This document shows, piece after piece, positions 61,201 to 64,000 of a stretch of DNA of 64,000 nucleotides. Every line of letters starts with the position of its first letter. Within the stretch, counting starts at the first letter, position 1. The notes below the pieces were generated by a model. It had not been told where the DNA came from. It searched no databases and saw only the letters and a program-made list of their open reading frames with translations. Origin of the DNA: Triplophysa rosa (taxonomy: Eukaryota > Chordata > Actinopteri > Cypriniformes > Nemacheilidae). Location of the stretch: assembly GCF_024868665.1 (NCBI RefSeq), contig NC_079892.1, forward strand, positions 11,234,251 to 11,298,250, read 5' to 3'. Both the position numbers and the translations under genes were made by a program.

Positions 61201-61603
61201 CAGCTCTACCGTACGGGAGGCCTCCACCTCCGACTACAGCGGCCAGCACTGCAGCCCTCCTCCCTACTGCAGCCCTCTGGCCCTGGGGATGCAGCCCGGG
61301 GTCCACGACCCCAGCGCGGTGGTCAAAGAGCTGCTGTCCTCCTTGTCTGAGGATTCCTGCCTGGCACAGAAAGGCAGGGTAGACCCCGTCAACCTTAAGT
61401 TGCCCAGTCCTGCGGGCTCGGTGAAAGCCAGCCCAGAACTGGAGCACAGGGTGAAAATATACAACAAGAGGAACCAGGAACGTCTGGGTGTATTCCAGAC
61501 AAAGCCACTTATTCACCTACAGGGGACCGAGCCATCGCTGGAGGAGAAGTACAGGCTAATGGAGCCCGCCGATACACCACTGAGCCATATACCGGACATA
61601 TAG
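19237..61603 (+). CDS. tmem266: TMEM266, voltage-sensor-domain membrane protein (10 coding exons, 544 aa)
   Basis: Coding exons: 19237-19250, 31873-32061, 46269-46423, 48832-48905, 50451-50507, 50985-51123, 53810-53925, 56363-56552, 60663-60725, 60966-61603. All junctions are GT/AG and the frame closes to 545 codons. The N-terminal cytoplasmic region carries VQLVSFAYRDLPLAALDLS. Four membrane helices follow: S1 about 84-112, S2 about 124-152, S3 about 164-182, S4 about 192-208, with Arg200, Arg203, Lys205 and Arg206 in S4. Residues 211-275 form a coiled coil (VEMELEIQQYEKTKAVREEQ onward). The C-terminal tail is Ser/Pro-rich and includes DDMNNYISQYY. Closest families are TMEM266 and the proton channel HVCN1; the S1 aspartate that gives HVCN1 proton selectivity aligns here to a hydrophobic residue, in keeping with TMEM266 sensing voltage without clear proton conduction (family knowledge). 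Confidence 0.95.
19846..20160. mobile_element. TIR element AAAGGTCCAGTGTGT (copy 1), with nested hAT-like end
   Basis: Ends AAAGGTCCAGTGTGT and ACACACTGGACCTTT. The right half contains, inverted, the block GCGGCATCTAGTGGTGAGG and AATTGCAACCAACGGCT, shared with 46520-46740 and 48116-48494. At 19914 an internal TAGGGGTGTAACGGTTC looks like the end of a second inserted transposon. Confidence 0.7.
21136..21329. mobile_element. hAT-type element, 194 bp
   Basis: Ends CAGGGGTTTTCAAAC and GTTGGAAAAACCCTA. The flanks GTTTACAG (21128-21135) and GTTTAGAG (21330-21337) match at 7 of 8 positions. No ORF. Confidence 0.75.
21774..22475. mobile_element. hAT-type element, 702 bp, exact 8-bp TSD
   Basis: Ends TAGGGCTGGGCGG and CCGCACACTCCTA (inverted, 10 of 13 matching). 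The flanking duplication TTTTCATG is perfect at 21766-21773 and 22476-22483. The interior has no recognisable transposase. Confidence 0.88.
23368..23420. repeat. GT-rich microsatellite
   Basis: Imperfect (GT)n/(GTGC)n run, from GCGTGTGCGTGTGTG to about 23420; CA-type sequence follows at 23425-23485. The 73-codon frame through it is low complexity. Confidence 0.85.
23958..25026 (-). mobile_element. hAT element, 1069 bp, exact 8-bp TSD, transposase relic
   Basis: Ends CAGGGGTCTTTAAC and GGTGACCCCTG. The flanking duplication ATATACTG is perfect (23950-23957 and 25027-25034). On the minus strand, near 24400-24280, a frame reads KWILAKHNKTFTYGEIVKEC then MEAACETLLEGKEI, resembling the N-terminal part of Charlie/ZBED-type hAT transposases. 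Near 24720-24650 a second piece reads MSFSKVRKVEVENHVFRDE, like the start of such proteins. Stops interrupt both, so this is a dead remnant. Confidence 0.88.
24280..24770 (-). pseudogene. Degenerate hAT transposase (Charlie/ZBED-like)
   Basis: Fragments in the minus strand inside the 1069-bp element: a start-like piece (SFSKVRKVEVENHVFRDE) and a later piece with AKHNKTFTYGEIVKECMEAA. These resemble the segment around the AKxxKPFTDGExVKxCM motif of hAT transposases known from ZBED/GTF2IRD2-like genes. The zinc-finger and catalytic DDE parts are absent, and stop codons and length changes separate the pieces. Confidence 0.6.
25190..26845. mobile_element. hAT-type element, 1656 bp, exact 8-bp TSD
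   Basis: Ends CAGTGGTGGACAGTAACGAA and TACTTCGTCCACCTCTG. The flanking duplication TCAACTCC is perfect (25182-25189 and 26846-26853). The ends carry repeated ACTTGAGTAC / GTACTTAAGTAC subterminal motifs, as in hAT elements. The longest open frames (88 and 100 codons, 25289-25636) do not resemble transposase. A 111-bp palindrome sits inside at 26481-26591. Confidence 0.9.
26481..26591. mobile_element. 111-bp near-perfect palindrome (MITE-like) nested in a hAT element
   Basis: Ends TTAAAGGAGTTGCTCACTGC and GAAGTGAACTACTCCTTTAA; arms containing TTTGCCCCCATTGACTTTCC are exact complements around a loop of about 20 bases. The ends resemble those of the TTAAAGGGATAGTTCACCC family. It would form a long DNA or RNA hairpin. 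Confidence 0.8.
27120..27505. repeat. CCATA/CTGTA-type tandem array with 145-150-bp duplication
   Basis: Starts with short ACCAT and ACTGT repeats. The block beginning ACTATAATCTCATGTACTGT recurs at 27186, 27331 and 27481 (spacings 145 and 150 bp), so two copies of a higher-order unit plus a partial third. Frames through the array are artefacts. Confidence 0.85.
31873..32061 (+). CDS. tmem266: tmem266 exon 3 (N-terminal cytoplasmic region)
   Basis: Acceptor CATGTGTCCCCAG, donor GACGG|GTAGGA, phases 2 and 2. It encodes PDLEVISQQVDDEGQCMAPV, then VQLVSFAYRDLPLAALDLSL and AGSQLLSNLDEDENQDG, conserved in TMEM266. Confidence 0.95.
32313..32434. repeat. GGTTCTTTGAAGAACC-type dispersed repeat
   Basis: AAAAAGGTCCTTT at the left and AAGGACCTTTT at the right are inverted. 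The interior contains TGGTTCTTCAAAGAACCTTT and GTGGAACCAAAAATGGTTCT, a motif set common in fish genomes. No ORF. Confidence 0.6.
34434..34916. mobile_element. TIR element AAAGGTGCATTTTGTAA
   Basis: Ends AAAGGTGCATTTTGTAAC and TTACAAACTGCACCTTT are inverted; both borders abut further A or T bases, so a TTAA target is possible. The ends resemble those of the 48116-48494 element. No transposase. Confidence 0.7.
38778..38990. mobile_element. Dispersed TIR element (copy 2 of 18625-18905)
   Basis: Ends CTGTCCTTCTGAAACAT and GTTTCAGAAGGAGAGCAG. Shares TTATTGGTTAGATATTTGGA and GACAAGCACTT with the 18.6-kb copy. No ORF. Confidence 0.7.
39973..40341. mobile_element. MITE of the ACACTGTAAAAA family (copy 3)
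   Basis: Ends ACACTGTAAAAAAAATCC and TTTTTTACAGTGT. The interior is AT-rich with repeated CTGTAAAAT-like pieces. No coding capacity. Confidence 0.75.
40604..40740 (+). mobile_element. tRNA-derived SINE
   Basis: The head looks like a tRNA gene: a box A match TGGTCCAGTGG at 40615-40625 and a box B match GTTCGAGTC at 40652-40660, about 27 bases between them. The unrelated tail ends CTCTCTCCCCAAGCTATAAA, typical of fish SINEs. The tRNA acceptor stem is not completed, so it is not a functional tRNA. Confidence 0.7.
42197..43164. mobile_element. ACACTGTA-TIR element with internal duplication (copy 4)
   Basis: Ends ACACTGTAACAAA and CTTTTTACAGTGT. A segment of about 130 bp, including ATATATTTTC, ATCTGGCAAGATTT and CTGGATAAA, is present twice inside, at about 42226-42360 and 42600-42720. 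No transposase recognised. Confidence 0.6.
44597..45016. mobile_element. Inverted-repeat element, about 420 bp
   Basis: GGGCCTGGCTCGAAGTTAAC then TTCCGG at 44618-44643 is inverted at 44990-45012 as CCGGAAGTTAATTTCAGGCC. The AT-rich interior has no ORF. The exact ends are not resolved. Confidence 0.5.
45290..45640. repeat. A-rich dispersed repeat (copy 1)
   Basis: Very A-rich on this strand, with AATAAACAAATAAAT, AAAATGACA and AACATGAAAATTAAAA in the same order as in 57290-57655. A diverged pair of one repeat family. Confidence 0.6.
45654..45711. repeat. (GA)n microsatellite
   Basis: About 28 GA units with one CG interruption. Confidence 0.97.
46234..46268 (+). promoter_or_regulatory. tmem266: (TC)n tract serving as polypyrimidine tract of tmem266 exon 4
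   Basis: About 15 TC units run directly into GCAG at the acceptor of the exon that opens the voltage-sensor domain. There is no other pyrimidine run close enough, so the microsatellite is itself the splice signal. Confidence 0.8.
46269..46423 (+). CDS. tmem266: tmem266 exon 4 (S1 helix)
   Basis: Acceptor CTCTCTGCAG, donor CAAT|GTGAGT, phases 2 and 1. It encodes NWLKPCCGRRAALWQV and the S1 helix LVACVILVVLLLTLELLID, matching TMEM266. Confidence 0.96.
46520..46740. repeat. Fragment of the GCGGCATCTA repeat family (copy 2)
   Basis: Contains GCGGCATCTAGAGGTGAGG, GCAACCAATGGCTCACTCC and TTGCCGAAGGAGATAACG, in the same order as 48137-48280 and inverted relative to 19846-20160. The ends are lost. 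Confidence 0.7.
47401..47608. mobile_element. MITE with ATATGAAGAGTTT TIRs (copy 2)
   Basis: Ends ATATGAAGAGTTTATTTCC and GAAAATAAACTCTTCATAT form inverted repeats that extend inward (GAGATAAC against GTTATCTC). Opposite orientation to the copy in the nrg4 intron. Confidence 0.75.
48116..48494. mobile_element. TIR element of the GCGGCATCTA family (copy 3)
   Basis: Ends AAAGGTTCAGTTTGTG and AAACATTGCACCTTT. The interior shares GCGGCATCTAAAGGTGAG and GCAACCAACGGCTCAC with the other two copies. The 69-codon frame in it is not conserved coding. Confidence 0.7.
48630..48711 (-). mobile_element. tRNA-derived SINE relic
   Basis: The minus strand reads GGAGCTGTGGCTCAACAG with a box A match (48704-48694) and GGTTTAAATCT as a decayed box B (48649-48639). 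The tRNA fold is not preserved. Confidence 0.5.
48832..48905 (+). CDS. tmem266: tmem266 exon 5 (S2 helix)
   Basis: Acceptor GGGTCTGCAG, donor TGAG|GTAAAA, phases 1 and 0. It encodes NNAFQFACIIHWISLVIL then SVFFTE, the S2 region. Confidence 0.95.
49023..49294. mobile_element. hAT-type non-autonomous element (copy 2 of 8315-8591)
   Basis: Ends CGGTGGCTCTCAAACTG and AGTTTGCGAACCACTG; the interior AGATGGATCCAGG and TTTTGTGGCATTTTATGAAA is shared with the 8.3-kb copy in the same orientation. The flanks CTCTCGAT and CTCTAGAA match at 6 of 8. Confidence 0.85.
49341..49561. mobile_element. MITE, TTAAAGGGATAGTTCACCC family (copy 2)
   Basis: Ends TTAAAGGGATAGTTCACCC and GGGTGAACTGTCCCTTTAA are near-perfect inverted repeats, with inner inverted segments (TTCTTCTGCAGAA) as well. 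Fragments of the family also lie near 35870-35950, 51940-52040 and 62056-62110. Confidence 0.85.
50451..50507 (+). CDS. tmem266: tmem266 exon 6 (S2-S3 linker)
   Basis: Acceptor CTCTCTCCGCCAG, donor TTGAG|GTAAGC, phase 0 on both sides. It encodes TVFRIVVLGIWDYIENKVE. Confidence 0.95.
50985..51123 (+). CDS. tmem266: tmem266 exon 7 (S3 and S4 voltage sensor)
   Basis: Acceptor TTATTCAG, donor GACG|GTAAGA, phases 0 and 1. It encodes VFDGAVIVLSLAPMVAST (S3) and DAISLIITLRIWRVKRIID (S4), with basic residues at 200, 203, 205 and 206. Confidence 0.97.
51124..53809 (+). other. tmem266: tmem266 intron 7
   Basis: Non-coding. The stretch 51200-51370 is AT-rich (ATATTA-type runs). The interval 51450-51495 has GATTCAGATTGATTCAGATT short tandem units. 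About 52053-52411 is bordered by inverted pieces (CCCACCTCAA and TTGAGGTGGG). No exon recognised in 52420-53800. Confidence 0.55.
53810..53925 (+). CDS. tmem266: tmem266 exon 8 (coiled coil start)
   Basis: Acceptor TTTTATCCAG, donor GGCC|GTGAGT, phases 1 and 0. It encodes AYVLQVKVEMELEIQQYEKT and then REEQLERLTQICQEQA, a heptad-rich helix after S4. Confidence 0.96.
54350..55115. repeat. About 30-bp tandem array (AGATCAGACTGTATCTGGTA)
   Basis: Some 22 or more imperfect units of about 28-36 bp, each built from AGATCAGACTGTATCTGGTA and TTGACATTTT. Longer composite units occur with GATAAGACTATATTGGGTTT. A stray unit at 55454-55475 and another at 55809-55850 lie either side of a hAT element. Confidence 0.92.
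55476..55808. mobile_element. hAT-type element inserted in the tandem array
   Basis: Ends TAGGGATGTCAC and GTGACAGCCCTA. Array-unit sequence ends on the left (GACTGTATCTTGGTA) and resumes on the right (GTTGGGTATTGACATT). A decayed 8-bp duplication is possible (5 of 8). 333 bp, no ORF. Confidence 0.78.
56363..56552 (+). CDS. tmem266: tmem266 exon 9 (coiled coil end and linker)
   Basis: Acceptor CATCTCTTACAG, donor CTCCAG|GTACCC, phases 0 and 1. It encodes FEIRQLRAHLAQQDLDLAAE then REAAMQIHHVWGKQ, finishing the coiled coil, and a less conserved linker. Confidence 0.95.
56661..56789. repeat. AAAAAGGTCC/GTACCTTTTT dispersed repeat
   Basis: AAAAAGGTCC at the left and GTACCTTTTTT at the right are inverted; the interior CGCCCCAGTGACAGCTTTTG is a motif common in fish repeats. 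Confidence 0.55.
57290..57655. repeat. A-rich dispersed repeat (copy 2)
   Basis: Same ordered A-rich motifs as 45290-45640 (AATAAACAAATAAAT, AAAATGACA, AACTATAATAACT). Confidence 0.6.
59640..59872. repeat. Direct duplication of a GGTTGCTAGGG repeat
   Basis: Two copies of about 115 bp. Each has GTGCTGT, a CTGGAGT run, GGTTGCT then GTTGCTAG, and CCTGCCCAAATCATAAACAA. Within each, GTTGCTAGGG is itself repeated. Confidence 0.8.
60663..60725 (+). CDS. tmem266: tmem266 exon 10
   Basis: Acceptor TTTCTTTCAG, donor GTAGTG|GTAAGT, phase 1 on both sides. It encodes SVVQDDMNNYISQYYSEPSS, a conserved short motif of the cytoplasmic tail. Confidence 0.93.
60966..61603 (+). CDS. tmem266: tmem266 exon 11 (cytoplasmic tail and stop)
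   Basis: Acceptor GTACATTCAG, TAG at 61601-61603. It encodes DIGVPNPGARVITMAAIDVH, a Ser/Thr/Pro-rich tail with TLGSSTDCSS-like sequence (TLGSTTDCSSTVREAS), VVKELLSSLSEDSC and SPELEHRVKIYNKRNQE, matching the mammalian tail in order. A donor-like GAGC|GTGAGT follows the stop at 61608. Confidence 0.95.
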
Positions 61604-63000
61604 AGCGTGAGTGTGGGACAGTGACCACCAACACCAGCTGAAGCAGCAAATCTCTCTCTCTCACTCTCTTTATCAATTGCTTTGTCATTGGCTGTGTCCG
61701 AAACCTTTAGAATTAGTGCCACCTGTTTCCAAACAGGCATCAATGCAAGTCTTAAATGAAAAGTTCACCTCAAAATCAAAATGGTGTTATTTTTTACTCG
61801 CCCACATGACGTTCAACATGTTTTAAGACCTCCCGGCGTCTTCGGAACACAAATAAAGATATTTTAGGGACATCCGAGAGATTTCAAGGCCTCCTCAGAA
61901 ACATCATGGTTATAGTTGTTGTCAAGGTGCAGAAAAGTACTAAAGACATGGTTAAATTGGTCCATCCGCTCATAGTGGCTGAATTAGTTTGAAGCGACGA
62001 GAATACTCTATGTGCGAAAAACAAACCAAAATAACGAGTTTAATTGATATATTCTCTTAGTTCACCCAAAAATGAAATTAACAACAATTTACTCACCCCC
62101 AAGCCATGCTAGTGTATATGACTTCATTTTCAGCCAAACACAATCAGAGTAATATTAAATAAACAAACAATTTGTTAATTAAAACAATATTTTGTGCTTT
62201 TTTACATCACATTTGAATGTCAACATTACGCTCAATAACAGTACACTCAATATGCCATCACATTGATAAGTTTGAGTAACATTTGGTTAGAAGCAACCAT
62301 ATAATGACTAGTCACGAGACCAACCAATGAGATTCAAAGTTATCAATGTGGAGCCGGCGATTCGCCATATTCTTTAGTCATTTTGACATTCATGACATAT
62401 CAATCGTATCAACGTGCTCGGAGCTGTCATTAAATAATTGCTATATTATCAACACAAAACGTTATTTGGTTTAATTAAAAGAATTGATGTTCAAAACCGT
62501 CCCCTTATCCTACTTTTAAATCGAGCTGTACGATTTTAGGAATATTGTCAGTTTGACGTCATGTACGCAAAGTAACCTGCAATTTTCTGTTTTAAACATA
62601 GATGGCGATATAGAGACAAATATAACGGATTGCAGCTTTAATTTTGTCATAGTTTAGGGGATTTCAATCTTACAGACCCAAGATCCCCCAACATGAAAAG
62701 ATCGTTTTTCTCGTTACAACAAATGCACGCTAGAAAGTTTCGCAATAAACAGATTCAAGAGTCGACTTTGCTATTACAACCTGAACTGGTGCTGCGCAGT
62801 TAATCAAACAAATGTGAAGATGTATATAACAGGGTATATATTCATACCCAGCAACTATTTCCCCAAAACTAGTCTAGCTGAAAAAGCATTTCCACGTCAA
62901 TGTTTCAGATTGCAATCTCTGTAAAATGTACCTAAATACAAAAAAAAAACGGTTTGTCAAGTGACTAAATGAGCAACAAGACGACTGCCTTTGGTTTCAG
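61604..63000 (+). other. tmem266: tmem266 3' UTR and flank
   Basis: Starts with (TC)n-type sequence. AATAAA at 61852-61857 is the first polyadenylation hexamer but lies within a dispersed repeat (about 61756-62050: TTCGGAACACAAATAAAGAT). A fragment of the TTAAAGGGATAG family lies at 62056-62110. Nothing coding seen. Confidence 0.5.
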
Positions 63001-63338
63001 ACATAGCCAATCCGTCTCTCTTATGTCTCAGAAGGCACTACTTACACTCTCCAGGTTTCATGCTGTCAGAACAGGGCACAGGAAGTGACACGGGAGGCAA
63101 CGCCCCAGCTACCCACCTCATCCGTCGCTCCTCCTTACAGGTGCACATTTCTCTCTCCAAATCTGCAAGAGCACTTGAACTGTCACTCCTGCCAAAATTG
63201 CACAACCTTCCTTGGAGTCAAGGAGAGGTACTTCGGGAGTCATCATCGGAAGATTCTTCAGGAATTTCAGTGTGTCCGTTGGGCGTGTACGAAACCAGCG
63301 CAGACGCACTCGATTTTTTGGACCGCAGACCAATATAG
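63001..63338 (+). CDS. Candidate alternative terminal exon of tmem266
   Basis: An acceptor (GCCTTTGGTTTCAG at 62987-63000) opens a phase-1 frame of 112 codons plus TAG at 63336-63338. Joined to exon 10 (which ends in phase 1) in place of exon 11, the product would be 444 aa. It would begin DIANPS, echoing DIGVPNP at the start of exon 11. The frame contains RESSSEDSSGISVCPLGVYE and no recognised domain. An ATTAAA lies at 63805-63810. It may equally be chance; two other frames are open over parts of the same span. Confidence 0.3.
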
Positions 63339-64000
63339 GAGTGCGGGCTGGAGGACGTCGTTTTGTTTTCGTTGCGATTTTTATCCGTCAATTTGTTTCA
63401 AATTGTTTGTACGAAATGCAACAGACACCAATGTACAGTACTTCTCCCCCAATGCTGCAGGGTTTTACATTTGATCCACGTTCAAATGTGTGAAGCTGTG
63501 TGACTCAGCCAAATTTCTTACCTTTGCCTTTCTTACATTACTGATGCTGATGTTTGTATTCAAATTCTATGCGAGGAAAAAAGTGCTAAACTCAAGTATT
63601 TTTAAAACGCGGAAAGCGACGGGCGAACATTTCAGGTATACAGTATTAGAAGATTTTTATGAGACATTATGGTTAGAATGTTGGCATACCCCCAACCCCC
63701 ATCCCAACAGCATGAACAGATCTATATGCTTTCTGACTGAGGCAAACTAATCCTGTTATTGATGAGTGATTTTATAAACTGATGATGGAAGCGATTGTCA
63801 AGCAATTAAAAATTGGTTATGTCCAATATTCAGCTTCGTTTTTAAAATGGGTGTCCCGAAATGTTTAAATTATTGCATACTACATACACAAAGAACGAGT
63901 ATACAGTCGATTCTTCATTTCATTCCAAATTAGTATGGGTGAGAAATGTGTGAACTTTTTCTAAATGTGAAAACACAGTTTTCAAGTAATGGGAAAAACT
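63339..64000. other. 3' flank, no gene recognised
   Basis: AT-rich, with short frames (86 and 93 codons) that show no family resemblance. ATTAAA at 63805-63810 could serve a + strand transcript ending near 63830. Confidence 0.45.

Noticed and set aside
60962..61516. 184-codon frame on the minus strand opposite tmem266 exon 11
   Set aside because: Antisense shadow of a GC-rich real exon; no splice context and no known protein.
63085..63474. 129-codon Cys-rich frame (CHSCQNC) overlapping the candidate last exon
   Set aside because: No acceptor or start context supports it; the cysteine spacing does not match a zinc-binding domain I recognise. The other frame has the splice-phase support.

Overview
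The window reads as vertebrate, almost certainly teleost fish (otophysan or cyprinid-like) nuclear DNA. Coding sequence lies in short exons with GT/AG borders. Introns and intergenic DNA are AT-rich and dense with TIR transposons of the kind common in fish, alongside microsatellites and minisatellites. Nothing bacterial, plasmid-borne or phage-like was seen. Identifications come from reading translated exons against remembered families; no database search was run.

Three protein-coding genes can be assembled exon by exon, and the reading frame closes across every junction. (1) lactb, + strand, 1894-6311: six exons, 536 residues, a mitochondrial serine beta-lactamase-like protein. (2) nrg4, - strand, 11635-10333: three coding exons, 86 residues, a small single-EGF neuregulin with one membrane segment. 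(3) tmem266, + strand, 19237-61603: ten coding exons, 544 residues, an HVCN1-like voltage-sensor protein with a coiled coil and a long cytoplasmic tail. It fills the right three quarters of the window because its introns are up to about 14 kb. nrg4 and tmem266 are head to head, with a CpG-rich interval at about 15.5-16.3 kb holding the probable tmem266 promoter and 5' UTR exon. nrg4 next to tmem266 matches the human 15q24 order; lactb, from 15q22 in human, here lies beside them.

Layout: 1-930 looks like the 3' UTR of an upstream + strand gene; 1894-6311 is lactb; 6312-10332 is repeat-rich intergenic DNA; 10333 to about 12.9 kb is nrg4; 13.5-15.3 kb is a minisatellite split by a transposon; 15.5-16.3 kb is the tmem266 5' region; 16.3-61.6 kb is tmem266; 61.6-64 kb is its 3' flank, with a possible alternative terminal exon at 63001-63338.

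The three genes do not form a pathway: LACTB acts in mitochondria, NRG4 is a membrane-tethered ErbB-type ligand precursor, and TMEM266 is a membrane voltage sensor. The most useful non-routine observations are the frame-compatible candidate alternative last exon of tmem266; a (TC)n microsatellite that forms the polypyrimidine tract of tmem266 exon 4; the nrg4 stop codon embedded in a consensus splice donor; a double inverted-repeat element in lactb intron 5; and several hAT-type insertions with exact 8-bp target duplications. I found no convincing undescribed multigene system.
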